64,000 nucleotides of DNA from Dillenia suffruticosa (lineage: Eukaryota > Streptophyta > Magnoliopsida > Dilleniales > Dilleniaceae). The number at the start of each line of letters is the position of its first letter. Position 1 is the stretch's first letter. This document shows positions 33,842 through 47,800 of this stretch, piece by piece. The translations under genes were made by a program, and so were the position numbers. Location: the NCBI GenBank assembly GCA_033439265.1, contig JAVTVX010000012.1, positions 31,194,761-31,258,760 on the forward strand. The letters run 5' to 3'. The notes beneath the pieces are model-generated. The model saw only the letters and a program-made list of their open reading frames with translations. It did no database searches and was not told the DNA's origin.

Positions 33842-36800
33842 TTGAATTGCATTATTATTATTTTATGGAGAAATTGTTTTGAAATTCATCTTTATGTATA
33901 ATCAAAATCCTCCATAAATCCAGTTAGACTATCTTTGTTTCACAAAAATTATCTATTAAAATTTTATTACTTTTTCGTATTCGGCAGTTGAAAAACTATT
34001 TTTTGATAAATAAACATATTTTTTTAATTAATATAAAACCTACAAAAATTTTGAAAAATGATTTTATTTTATTTTTTAAAATTGTTTCTTTATCTATTAG
34101 ATGTGATAAACTTAAAAAGCTTTTTTTTTTTTTCTTTTCTTTTGGTTCATTCGAGGGCCATGATTTTAAGGCTACACAATATGGATATATATATTTTTTT
34201 CAAATAATCATAGAATAAATAGAAATCATTAGAATTCGAATCTACGCTCTAAAGAAAATTGATTGAGTGAATATTTGCACTGTTTCTTTTTTTTTTAAGT
34301 AAAAAAGGGATATAGGAGTTGAGAATGTTTTTTGTGTCATTCTTGACCATGTTTTTTTTTATTATTATCGTCGATATCCAGATTTTATTTTATTAATCTG
34401 GTACAAATACTGTAAGATCCATTTTATGAGTTGGATCTTTTAAATTCTTTTTCGTCATTTCTAAAACTAAAACTCAAGGCCTGATGATAAAGTGTTTGAT
34501 CACTTAATCTAAAAAGATTTGGTATCATTATTGATTATATATTAAAAGGAAAATAGAAAGTTATCATATGACAACAATTTTTATAAATTTTTGTGAAAAA
34601 ATCTTAGTTTTAACATCAAAATTTTTTAACTCAAAAATTCCCTAATTTTGAAGTTAAAACTTTTCTCTTATTGATAAATTTATTTCCTGAATAAAATAAA
34701 ATAAGGCAAGATCTTTTTTGCACCATTGTTCATTAGTCAGAGTAGATTTTCATTTTCAAGAACATCAAATTGGGACCCACAAGCAAAAAAGCACCCTCCC
34801 CAGTAGGGTTGTCTTGACTTGGAGGCTGACCCCAATCCCAGCAAACCCTATTAATTGAAATTGAAAGCGTTGTATTCTGCAAGGCCACTTGCTTGATTTT
34901 CTACGAACCAATGAAGAAAATTTTCGTAATTGCAAAGGTCAAAAATCATTTGTCTTGGGACACGTAGGAAACGTCTCGAGGTGGTGTCTCTTCAAACGAT
35001 CTGTCGACGGCCATCCGTTGCAGAAGGTTAGTCAGCCGGTGGGAATAGTTTTATCTCTTTTAATTATTCTGTTTAAAAATAAAAAAAAATTATTTTAAGA
35101 GATCTCTCTTTATAGGAGATCCGATAATCAGATCAATCCAAATTAATCATAATAAAAATTCAAATGCAGGAAAATCAGATACCAAAAAAAAAAAAAAAGA
35201 AAACAGCTTCGGCTACCAAAGAGGGCAGGAAAAGTCTCCCCATGGTGTCTCTATAAACCATCTGTCGGCACCCATCGGCCATCGATGCAGGCCTCTTCCA
35301 ACGGCCCAAGAACCTATTTGTGAATCAATTGTACACCAAATAATAAACACACAGATTAAATAAAATATAATTTTAAATATCGATCATCACAATAAAAAAA
35401 AAAATGAAACATATGCTCGACCTACGGAATATCTTAATCAAATCATCATATATTTGACTACTTCCTTCCTTCCAGGAAAAGGAATTGCCAAGGTAATTAT
35501 ACTAATGTAAACATGTGCCGATTTTTCTACATGGGTATTAATTCTTACAGAGTTGGTCACCAATAATCTGACTATAGTGATGAAATACTATTTTATAACA
35601 TGATTGTCATATTTTCTTTTTTTTTTTCTTTTTCTTTTTACAATATATAGACCAAGGTAGATTAATTAAAAAAAAAAAAAGCAATTTTTGATTGATCCTT
35701 AGGTCTCTATACCCGACAAAAAGAGAATTAGACCTACAACAATGTATGCCTAATTCCCATAACCCTACTAATTCAAGTGGTAAAAAAAAAACAATATTAT
35801 TAGGCTAAAAAAGCTGTAGACTATGGATAAAAACATATGACTTTTCAAACAAATGAAAGAAATATGAAGGCCACTAATGGAAAAAATGGTAAAATTTTCA
35901 GTTTTTGGAATACAAGGGAACGTTAGTCAACAAAAACACCTTTTACTGTTTCTGAAAAATGCATTTTACCTCACCAGAGTTTAAAACCGGTGCTCAGTTC
36001 GGATTCAAAAATTAAAATTGAATTTAAAAAAAAAATTTAAAAATTCATATCACCAATTGGGTTTCAGAAAACTTCATAATTTGAAGATTTCAGAAATCCC
36101 ATAATTTAGAGATTTCTATTTCTAAATTCTAATTTTATTTTATTAATTTAAATAAATTATATAGATTTCGTTCTGATTTTTATGTTAGATCTCATATTTG
36201 ACCCTATACAAGGCTAGGGCCTAACCAATATTTTCCGATGGTTTTCCGAGTAGTGAACCTACTCTGTGACATTGAATATTCAAAGTTACTGGGACTTTGT
36301 ACAATCTACCCAAATTGACAAAGCACTGCGGAGCAATCAAGGGAAATGATAAATGTGAAGTTCCTTGAAAGTTGAAACCACTTGGCCATGGTAATGCATT
36401 CTTACGTGTACAATCCAAGCAACTCGCTAAATGGTAAGGCCCACAAAGTTGTACCTACAAAAACCGTCCTACATCTGGAAAGCAACCATCCAACAATAAT
36501 TCCAGATGATTGGACTGCCCTCTGTTTCATACTTTGCCCATGCTTACGCGATTCCCTCCGAATCATTTATCGGTTCAAAGGATCATTCCATGTACCTCAA
36601 GCTCACTTCTTAATTAATTAAGGGATTTAATATTTTATTCTATTTAATTAATTATCCTTCATCCAAACATACATACTCTCTCTCTATATCCAAATTCTTT
36701 CACTTTACCGACGTCTGATAGTTTAATTAGTTCAAAAATTGACGTCCCTTAATCATGATCGAGAGTTCGATTCCTTATAGAAACGAAAAAATCAGCGTTG

Positions 36801-38025
36801 GGAGACTTGTCCCCTTAATTGGGCCCTACAAACGATCGACCCAGATTAATCAGAACAAAACTCCGAATACTAAATTAGTGGTCTAGCCATGATACAAAAA
36901 AAATTCTCTCATTTTCCCTCTCTTGCTTAGCATATAAAAAAATATTAATAAAACTCAAACTCTAAATTTTTTATGCAAATAAAATTTTAAATTAGGAGCT
37001 ATGTTTAGATATTATAAAAATCAATAGAACACTTGAAATTATATTTTGTAACATATAAAGTGATTATTGAGTCTAAGCTTACTAATGAACCATACTAGAC
37101 CATCAATAGATTAACCTTATACTTAGAATCAAGTGGAAATTAGTTTCAATTCATTTTAATTAAATTCTTTAATTTATTTCATTTTGAAATATATATTTTT
37201 TAATTTATTTAGATAACTTTGAAATTAATTAAATTCTATTGTTTGAAATAAATAAATGATTTTAGAGTTTAATTTTAAAATTGTTGTTTAATAACATTAA
37301 TCAAAAAATTATGTTGGGACCCACAAACTCTAGTAAAGTACATTTTAAAATTCTTTTTTAATATTCAAATTTTTTTCCATGGAATTAGAGTTAAAATTGG
37401 TAATCTCTTATCACATCCAAATAGCAAGGAAATTAAAATTAAAACTGAAATCCAACGTTTAACTTGAAGAAAATTCACGAAAATCTCTTAAAAATGTAAT
37501 AGTTGTTGTGAATAGACACGTCTATTATATATATTATAAATATATTAAAAATCATATAAAATTGAATTCAATTTAACTGTTATCAACGATTCAAAATATT
37601 TTAAATTTATTGACAGTTTTGAAAAAAGAAATTGGAATTATTTAATAAGGTATGATTCCGATTCTTTATTATGAAGAATTGAGAATCGATAATACTCAAA
37701 TCGTGACTATGTATAACGCGAGAGGAGAGAACAATGATTAAGTTATTAAGATAAGGAGGTGAAAAAATAATTGAACTACATAGTTTTTGATTACATTGCA
37801 TCCCACATGCTCAATTTTTAAAATAAAAATAAAAGTAAAAATTATTTAAAATTGGTAGCGTAATTAAAATTATCTCTTTAAGGGATAATTTCGATATTTC
37901 CAAATTTAAAATAAAAAAATAATTTTAAAACTGAAGCCTCGATAAAAAAATTTAGAGAGAGATTGGCCTGCAAACGGTAGTGCGTGTTATTTTGAGCGTC
38001 CGTGCGTTTATTGTTTTTGTTTGGA

Positions 38026-38057
38026 AAAAATAAAATAAAATAAAATAAAATAAAATA
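38026..38057. repeat. (AAAAT)n microsatellite
   Basis: About six AAAAT pentanucleotides, followed by an AAT run. Confidence 0.9.
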
Positions 38058-38616
38058 AGAATAATAATAATAATTAAGATGAAAATCTAAAGAGGTCAAA
38101 GGAGTGAGAAAACAAATCCAAAAATTCTCGACGTCCTGAAAGCCACCCGTGGGAGTATTGGACAAATCGAACGTATCCGACCATCGCTTTTGCCGAACAA
38201 CGTTTTCTTTCTTTTGTATTTCCGCCTCTTCTCCCTCCATTTTCACTTTATTGCAAATACACCCCTCCCTCCTTCTTACATTATCTAATTCTAAAATTGC
38301 CCGCACCCAGTAAGGCTCTGTTTGTTTTCTCGGAAAATACTCCATAAAATATATGTATATATCTTTAAATCATCTAATATTTGAGAGAAAAATCAAACGC
38401 AATTATATCAGCAATGAATAGTGACAGTGCCACTAATCAAGATCTTAATTCAAAATATTATCTTAATTATTTAAAATTTATATTGATATTAAATGTCAAT
38501 AACTTGAACCTAATTAATTTGTGTCATTATTATTATTGTTCATGCTCTTTGATTTATTTATGTTTTAATTTTTATTTTCCAGAATCTGCAGCCTCTAGAA
38601 AGAGAATTTCTAAACC

Positions 38617-38639
38617 TCTCTCTCTCTCTCTCTCTCTCT
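38617..38639. repeat. (CT)n tract
   Basis: About 11 CT units about 230 bp upstream of the TOM1-like ATG; with the (GA)n tract it brackets the probable start of transcription. Confidence 0.85.
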
Positions 38640-38822
38640 AGGATCGTAGGTTCATCGAATCAGCGAGGATCCGTCATGAGAGATACCTTTCAAGGATACC
38701 ATTCATAGTTCAAAACAAAGCAAGCAAAAGGAGAAAAAAAAAAATAATAAAGTCTCTTCTCTTCTTCTCGACTTGTTTTCCACAAAATTATATTAATTTA
38801 TTTTTGGGGGGAGGGGAGGGGG

Positions 38823-38870
38823 GAGAGAGAGAGAGAGAGAGGAGTGAGAGCGAGAGAGAGGGGGAGAGAG
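38823..38870 (+). promoter_or_regulatory. GA-rich tract in the 5' leader
   Basis: GGGAGAGAGAGAGAGAGAGA and further GAGA runs reach the base before the ATG at 38871. GA repeats in plant promoters and leaders are binding sites of BPC/GAGA factors. A GTG in frame at 38844 is not a likely start. Confidence 0.45.
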
Positions 38871-41800
38871 ATGAGGCTTGATGAATTGAGAGACGTCGAG
38901 TCTTGCTTCCCGCAGCTATTTGTAATCATCAATATCTGTCTTGCTTGTGTCGATGGAATAATTGCTTTCATTGCATTCTCTCAGGTTTGTTTGTTTTCAT
39001 TCTCATCTTTTGATTTCTCTCAATTTTAGTGTCTGGATTTTTGTTTTTAGGCTTGTTTGATAAATGGGTTTTTGTAAAACTTCAAAATGTGACATGGGAA
39101 TGTAATCAAATGTTGAATTAGTGTTGATTTTTTTCCCATTTGGGTATGGATCAATTGAGGGTTTTGTTAAGGGCATTGTGAAATTTGATTGGCATTAATA
39201 ACATCGAATTATGGTTTTTTGATTTAATTTCAATTGCGTGTTTGTTGCTCTATAGTGACTGTTTTTTCTGGTTTCACATGAATTTTAATTTAGTCTGTAT
39301 GCTGTTTAAATAATGTTGTTCCTTTGAAGCCATTTCATGACATCTGGAATCATTAAATTTATGAGGACATTTCATTTGTTTTCTTGCAACTTCGTGTTTA
39401 TGCATTTCATGTGTTTCACTTGCTAGTATTGAAGAGAATTTTGATTCTCGGGTTATTGATTCTCTTCAACTCTTGTCTACCAGTTATTCAGGATTCACTC
39501 CAGGAATTCACAAGTTGGATGGACTCGCCAAAAAGTAAGTGGTCATTCTTAAATTCTTATCTCGTACAAGGTTCCTTTTTTCACTTCCAAAAGTTAAAAT
39601 GAATGACAGGCATTGGTATTGACTGAAGGAGGAAAAGCTGGCAAGCCATATTGAGTAGTTATCACCAGGGCATAATTTTTCATAACATTTTTTTCACCCT
39701 TTTTAACAAAGTGCATGTGAGCCAGCTATTTGATATGGATTCATTGGTACTTGTAGGGGTGCCCATGCAATATAGACATGTCACATGCCATTTGTATCGA
39801 TTGCATGCTTTTCCCTCACAGGGTTCACTGTATACTGGATAATTGGTATTCACATTTTCATTTCTAATGGTCTAAAAATGGATCATTATATGGACAGTGG
39901 GAACTTTTCGCTTATCTAAAATCAAAATTTTCCTCTTCACTTTGTTGGCAAGGGCAAGGACGTTGGGAACACAGCTTCTTGCTTAATATATGGATTGAGG
40001 GTTATGTCTCAAACATGAGCAGCAAACCATTGGATGGGTGACCCCCCGACTTAAGTCTCATGAATCATTGAATGTCTTTTTGAGAGAGGAAGAATGTATG
40101 TCTGTCTGGGAACTATAAATGTATTCACAAAAAAGCTACACCATTAAGCCTAGAGTTGTGGTGTCTTGTTCTTTCCATGGTTCATAAATCATGACTAAAC
40201 CTTTTTCTTTTCTCAGTTTAAAAACATAAAACTTTCTTCGAAGATGATCATTGATGATGAAGTTATAGGTCGTTACTATTTAACAGCAATCTCGGTGATT
40301 AGTATCCAATTAATACAGGCTTAATGCTAGAGAGAATCTTATAAATAAATTAGCTCGGATTAGGAGTGTTATTGAGATCACTCTTCTCTGAAAGGACACT
40401 TAATTCAAATTGGCTGATCTAAAATTTGGCTGTTTTGAAGTCTGTCTCACTAGGAAGGGCAACCCAGATTTGGTATAGGTTTGAAGAAATTGACAAAATA
40501 TAAAGCACGGAGAAGTAATGAACATTTTAATTTCAAAGGCATTGTCCTACTGAATGCTCATGCTTCTTTTCTTCTTTCTTTTCTTTTCTTCTTTTCTTTT
40601 TTTTTTTGGTCAAAATCTATACCTTACTTGTACTTATGAATAAACCCACTAAAGCATATCAATGACATGAAATGATGCAAATTACCACCTGAAATAGCAG
40701 TCCGGGCATCTAAGTCTACTTGCATACATGGTGAGATAACCTACTACATTTTCAATCCTGTACTCTGTACAGTAGTAAACCATGATCCATGTAACATCAG
40801 TTTGGGACACAACGTTGTATTATTTAAACTTAATCATGTTATGTCTGGAATGAAGTTTCTGAACTCTCAGTTCGGCAAGTCACTTGAACTGGAATGCTGA
40901 GAACTTGCATACAAGTATTGTACGTATATGTTTTGCGCTATTGTTTATTTTGTTTGTAATGGTAAGTATCGATATTCATTTTATTAGCATTTCAGGCCTT
41001 ATCAACTATAAATGTAAAGGTAGATAATCCTACACCGCAATTACTTGCTGTTAGTAGTCTGTAATCAAAATGGATTCTTATTCTTGATGGTTAGGTTTAC
41101 CTTCTTGAACACCTAATAATCAATGCATAAGGCCTGGAATAAAGCAAAACAGGGGCTAAGCTTTACGTTTCTATGTGATTCGTTCATTTACTTGTTTTCT
41201 TTCCTTTCATGTATTCTTTGGAGGATATTTTATCCTCCTTGTATCTGTCCGCCTTTCTTTCATAAAATACTTTTCTTTTGGCTAAAAGAAGTAAGCTTTT
41301 AGTGCTTGATTGTCTAGTGTAAAATTTCTTTTTCCTAGCCTGATTCTTATGATAAGATTTCTTACTCTATGGAAATGTTTTTGTATACTTTAACACTCTC
41401 TTAGACTTCAGATCGTGTACCTTTTCCTTTTATTTTAATAACAAAAGAAAAAGTATGGATTCTACCTCTGTTAGCTCAACTAGTAAAAGGTGTTTGCATC
41501 TCCTTTTGAGACCTCAAGCTCAAGTTTTCAGGAGAGAATTGCTCCTTTTGGAGTTCTTTTATTTTTATTTAATATTATTTGGGGGGCTGTTACCCCTATT
41601 TTTTGGGTCTTTGAGTCGTTTTGCTCTTTGGGTCTTAAGCTTGTTATTTTGTGCTCTTTGTTGAGGGGCACTGGACCAACCTCATTTTATGCCCCATATG
41701 CAGTGAATCGGGGGGGGGGGAAGGCAAATTGAGAAGGGAGGAGGCAAGAGGTGATTTTTTCAGATGGATTTACCAATTAATCTCTTGGGGATAACACTTA

Positions 41801-44800
41801 AGGTTAGCTATTAATGGAATTTTTGGAGTTCTGTTGAGGATGCTTCATCAAGCGCTTTGAAAGCGGGTAATGGAACTCAAGTTGGTTTTGTAAGGATATT
41901 TGGATTGAATGATGTTCCCTTTTTTCATTTTTCCAAGACCTTTGGCTTAGTCAAAATTACCTACTGTTCCTGTCTCAGAGGTTTCTTCTTCTTCTTCTTC
42001 TTCTTCTTCTTCCTTCTTTTTTTTTTTTTATTTTCCTATCTGGAATCTTCACTTTTATCGTTATTTGAATGATGAAAAGGCCACCAAGTTTATTTCTCTT
42101 TCTGACATGATCCATATGTTCAGGCTTTCTAATCATCTAATCTCATGATAGCCTGGACCGTTGATTATTATTTTTTTTTTTGGTAAGTCCTTTTTCACTC
42201 TTCTGACCCAACTTGTGTGCAATCCCTGTATTTTAATCAAGTGATCTGGAGGAGTGAACTTTCCCATGGTTAAGACCTTTTTGTTGGACTGTTTTGCATA
42301 ATAGAATAGATACAAATTACTTGTTGTTTGCTAGGAGACCACATAGAGCTCTCTTCACCAAATTTGTGTCTTATGTGTCAGCAATTGAAGAGACTATGGA
42401 TCACTTTCTACACTCTGATGTTGTTTTGTCACTTTGGTGTAATATGTCCCAATTGCTAGGTGAAATTAGGGCATCCCCAAGCTCTCTTCTGCATTTCTCT
42501 CCAACAAGACACACAACAGTGCATTGCCACAAAGTCTAAGCATTATGAGCTAGAGAAAGGCTTTGGAAAACTCAGAAAGACTAAGAGACATCAGATGAAT
42601 AGTTGTAAAATTTACTACTAATATGGTCTTAAGTATTAACACTGGCTAGCAAGTTGAAATTAACTAACATTTTGTTGATTTGAGGATTTACTTTCCAAAC
42701 ATGTTTTGTTGTGCATAGGCTTTATCGAATTAGGTGGTTGGCGGTAACTTGTTCTGCAAGCTCAATTACTTGCAGTTATCATTGTAGGCACTTGTCTAGT
42801 TTTTTGGCTATTGCAGTGATGGATTGCAAAGTATTACCGTAGGAGTCTGAACATCTATTTATTAGCTTCAAAAATGATAATTTGGATTCAATTGATCTAT
42901 GACTTTGTAATATCAGTAGATTGTTAAGCCTGTACAAATACTGGTTTTTAAGTCTTCTTTGTGTGTGTGTGAATTTTTATAATGCATTTGTTGTAGAGTT
43001 GTCATGTTCAATTTTGATTGTATGCTTCCTATTGGTAGTATACTTTTATTGTTAAATAACATGGCCCTAACACTTTGAATGCTATATTGCAGGTATTTCA
43101 TCTGATTATTGGCCTTTCTAACACCGGTAAGATATTGCAATTATGATACCACTGCTATGTTTTCTGTTTTGCAGTGTGACCTTTGACACATTTATTGATG
43201 TAAAATCGGCTAATTTTGATGTTTTAATCTATTTCCTTGTCCATAATTTTGATGTTTGCTTGGCTATCTGCTCTCAATCTTTCTTGATCTTTAAACATTT
43301 TAGCTGGGGGGTGTATCCTTGTGTGATCTTTCACTTATTTGGTGCAAATGAGCTGTGATGGACATTTCGATTACAATGACTTATCTAGAACTAACTTAGG
43401 TGGAGATTGAAGTTTGTTGTAAAAAATGACCTGTTTGTTTCATAACATATTGTTTAATGTTCTTGTGGAGCAAATGGAACTTTCATGAGCTCATGATGTA
43501 TTTTCTAGTTTTATTTACCTCTATTGTGGCATGGACTTTCATTTCTATCTCACCTACTTGTATACCAACAAACTGACATTGAGGTCCCAGCAATCATTTA
43601 GTTTAGCAGATAATCTCAGTTGATTGAACTAATCAGTGGTGTCTTCTGGGTGAATGTGAAGTCTGAATTATTTTTTATTTTGACATTGAATTCATCATCT
43701 GGGCAATGTCTTAGAGTTACGATTTGGCTGACACTGCCATTATATCTTCTGCAATAAATTTTCTTCATTTCGTTTTTCTGTTAGTTGTGTGGCATTTGAT
43801 TTTCTGTATTTGCATGTTAGGTATGATTCAGATTCAAATAAAACCGTTATCTTTTAAAAATTATTTGTTCTAATGTTGGACATATCTTTTGAAATAATAT
43901 CTACATCATGCTGTCTTTATTTCCCAATTCCTAGACAAAAATATCAAATATAAAAAGGTCAAATTTGGAGAAAGAGGTCTTGTTTTAGATTTCACGTCAA
44001 ATCTCTTGGAACCATGAGTCATGAATTACATTACTGCTGGGTTTATGATTCGAAATCACTTTCTTAACTCAGGTTTTGTTTCTGGCAGGTTATTTAGTTT
44101 ATTTTGTCATAACTGTTCTTGATAACTGTAAGGTTTGGGTCTGCTGGTCATACTCCTGTGGCTTTTTTTTCATGGGTACGTGGTCGCTCATTATACCGGA
44201 TGCTTTTGTTTTGTTTTTGTCTTTCTTTTTTCTAGATGCTGTTTTACAATTGTTGATATTTTGCTTTTGCAGCCTTCCCAGATATTTTGTTCCTTGCTGC
44301 ATTTCTTCTACTTTTATCTTTCTGGTATGTGACCCCATCTTCTTATTCAAAACCAACATCCGTTTCTTGTTTTCTTTTTATCTTTTGATATCAATAGGAA
44401 AGGAAAAGTTGTTAAAGGCACCAAGGAGGTGCAAAAAGGAATTACATGATGAAAACGGGAGGCAAAATAAATAAATAATAAAACAAAAAGGAAGGTAAAT
44501 GGACTAAGCACATACCAACCAACAGCTTCGATGACTCAACAAAGTCAAGGTCTTAGTAAAGATCCAAAGGAAAAGAAGAAAACAGAGCATATTTAGAGAA
44601 GTATCCCAAACACTGTATTCTTTGAGTTAATTATGCATCTTTTCAGTTCCCTCCAGAGCCACCGGAGGGGAATGTTCTGGTCTCTGCCATACAAAGATGC
44701 AATTTTAATGGTCTCTCTAGATTAGATCTGCCCATGACCAGGAATAGATAGCGGCATGCCCGTAATCTCCTCCCACATGGATGATGCAGAATAAAAGATT

Positions 44801-47800
44801 TCTCTCATCTCATGTTTATCATACTGTCTTGGTCCCAAGTGACAAAGTTATCAAAATACACGTTAAGGAAAAACATTAATTGCTCGACTTTATTTGTTGA
44901 AAGCCTTGTTTCCCAAAAATATTCCTTAGTCAAGTTGTTAGATCTACTTTTTAGGGGCAAACTAGTAAAATCACATACTTGTGAAACTTGCTAAGGGAAA
45001 AATGTGGAAAAAAAATGCTCACTTAAAATTGGATAGAGGGAGTATCTGTTGACGAGGCCGTGGCCTATTAAGGAGAGAAAAGTGCATTTGAGGGAGCTTC
45101 TCATTAATGAGTCTTCATTCCCCTAAGGGTCATTTGATTACCTTTTATATTATGAGCTTGTATGGATCTCCTGAAAATCAACCTGTGGAATCTGGACATA
45201 GATTCTGATCCAATTTGTGGAGTCTGGCAGCTTATGCATTTATTTAACTTTTACCCTAAAAATCTTCTAAAAAATTAACCACTTAATATTGTGCATGAGT
45301 TGAGAATAGATAATATGAAACTCTTATTTAATGTTATATGGTGACATGACTTTCTAAGTAAATGGTGTCATTATGTGAGCTATACTATATGCTCTTCTGG
45401 CAAATCATTTTATAGGGTCGACCTTTGCCACCAGGCAAAAGATGATGAGGAGGATGAAGAATGTAGTTCTCAGGAAGCGTTGCTGCAAAAGACCTGGAGT
45501 AAACCGAGTTCGTCAAGCACAGATGGTCATTTAAGATGTTTCCCTTGCCGACAAATCCATCTTGGAAGCCGCCAAAAAATTGTTGTTCTGGTATGTTGGA
45601 AACACAATTTTCTAGGTTACTTTTCCTTTAATGATAACTAACAGAAAAACTAACAGTTTCCTTTATGCAGGTTACTATTGTAGTTTTTGTTATCATGGTG
45701 GTATCTGCTGTCCTGATCTGGATTGGAACGGGAAAGAATTTTGTTGATTCAGAAGTTGTGGCACGGGTCTGTACTTGCTCTGATTTTCCTTTTTCTTTTT
45801 TTTCATGCCTTTGCGATTGAGTGCCTGCATTTATCCCAAAACTATTTATTTTCTTTAGCGCCAATGCCCCCTGTTGTTGATCATGCTTCCATTGTTAGTA
45901 TGGTTAAAAGCATTTGAACCACAATTAGTTTGAGAGAAACTGGTATTAGTTTGATCTTCTCAATTAGATTTATCATTATAACTTTCTGTACAAAGAAAGT
46001 AGAGAAATAATATCCAACATGTGCCAAGAGGAAGCAACCTCTTATAAGAAGGAATTTCACCATAAGTGATGGCATCAAAAAGATCAAAATTTTGGAAGCT
46101 TATCTCAACCATAAATCACTTATTTGCTATTCCAGAAAATGGCTAGAGAGTAAGAAAAATGGTTAATCTTTTACGCGAAAAGTGGTCTACTCCTTTTAAC
46201 TGTAATTCAACTTTAATCCCAGTGCCTCCCAATCGAATATAAATTGCTGAGCAATTGTCGTAGTCCAGCAATAATACAAAAGAAGTGGGGTACATATGAC
46301 AAAAAGGAAGAAAAGAAAGCGAGAATTAGAAGAAGAAAGGAGGGAAAGCAAGAGAGGAGAAAACAAGAGAAAATAGACATATGAAGAGAGGAACTTTAGA
46401 GAATGTTTTAATAAACAATTGAACTGCTTATATGGGGGGTCATTGCCCTGGCCAATGCTACAGTTCACCCAATTAAGACAATACATGTTCCAGTACTTTG
46501 TGCTTCAGGTATCTTCATTTCTGGGTTACATGCACCTCCAAAAATGTGAGAGCTTGTTGTGGAAATAGTAGAAATACAACTCAAAAAAAACATTTAATGT
46601 CTATCAAAAATACAATCAAATTGAACCTAAAATTTTCCTGCTTATTATTCATTTGCACTTATTGTAAAGTATGTTGGCCCATATCTAGTTTATTCTGTAT
46701 GAATTCTTCGTGGTAGAGAAACACTCACATCTGGAGAGTGGAGCCTGGATGGTGTGATAGTGCTTCAAAAGGTCCAGTTTCTGGAGGCAAGGTTAATGCT
46801 CTGTGCTAAGCATTCCAAATTGGCGCCCCCGAGATGGTGATGGGGAGGTGCATCTCGAATGTAATGATTCAATCATAGAAAATGGATTCAATCTAGTAAT
46901 GCTGGTTTCTGTTGTAATGAGTTGATGGGGAGGTGCATCTCGAATGTAATGAGTCGATCATAGAAAACGGATTCAATCTAGTAATGCTAGTTTCTGTTGT
47001 ACCTGTGGGAGCATGGTTGAAGTATAGAAGTGGTGTTGTGAATTTCTGCTACTTGCCTTGGTGATAAAACATTCCTTCCACATTGAAACATGGTTTATAG
47101 CTATACCTTGATATAGTAAATATGCATAACGTCCAAGGTGTTGAAGGGATGGGAAGGCCCAACTGCTTGAGTATATAATTTTTGGAATGAAGGCACAAAG
47201 TGGCTTCAATCTGATCATGGTGGTTTCTGTTGTATCTGTGGGGGCATGGTTCATGGAAAATGTGGACCATGACCAACAAGTTTATATTTGTGATAAATTC
47301 TTGCAATTCTATGATGTATCTCGGCATGTCATTTACAAAAGTCTGATTCAGATGGGCAAGCGTTTGGGTGTAGGGGGAGAAGGTAAATATGTTGGCAGGG
47401 GAATGACCAAGAACAATCTGGAAAGAGCTCTCCTGTATTACCTGTTAGTCGATCAATGGAATTCTGCGGGGCAACTCAACCATAGGTAACTAAAATCGAC
47501 AGATTACTCAGCCAGGAAAAAGAAGATAGAATCCAGCAACTTACTACTTAGTTTCATTGGAGGCATCTGGGCATGTTTGTCTCCCTACCTATGATTGACC
47601 ACTTCAAATCCGACCTTCAGTTTTGGGATAAAAGCTGAAGAAGAACTTAAGGCTATCACAGAAAAGTTTCAAAGTGTTTTCCAAAAATAGCTATTGAATT
47701 AATGCTTTGACATTTTTACAATATGTGAAGTATTGGCTGGCACATGGGATGAAATGTGCCATATTGGAACATATTTTATGCATTACTAAAATAAAATTGA

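Larger units (their letters stand above)
32996..38610. other. AT-rich intergenic DNA
   Basis: About 5.6 kb without a recognisable gene. Holds an (ATT)n run at 33818-33841, a pair of related segments (34971-35023 and 35231-35290), an (AAAAT)n run at 38026-38057 and many poly-A/T tracts. The last few hundred bases are the likely promoter of the gene at 38871. Confidence 0.5.

Noticed and set aside
37878-38345. 155-aa minus-strand open frame
   Set aside because: Low-complexity Tyr/Phe-rich end, no recognisable domain, and it overlaps the likely promoter of the gene at 38871.
47187-47489. 100-aa plus-strand open frame in intron 7
   Set aside because: Begins in the degenerate third copy of an 85-bp repeat and has no family resemblance.
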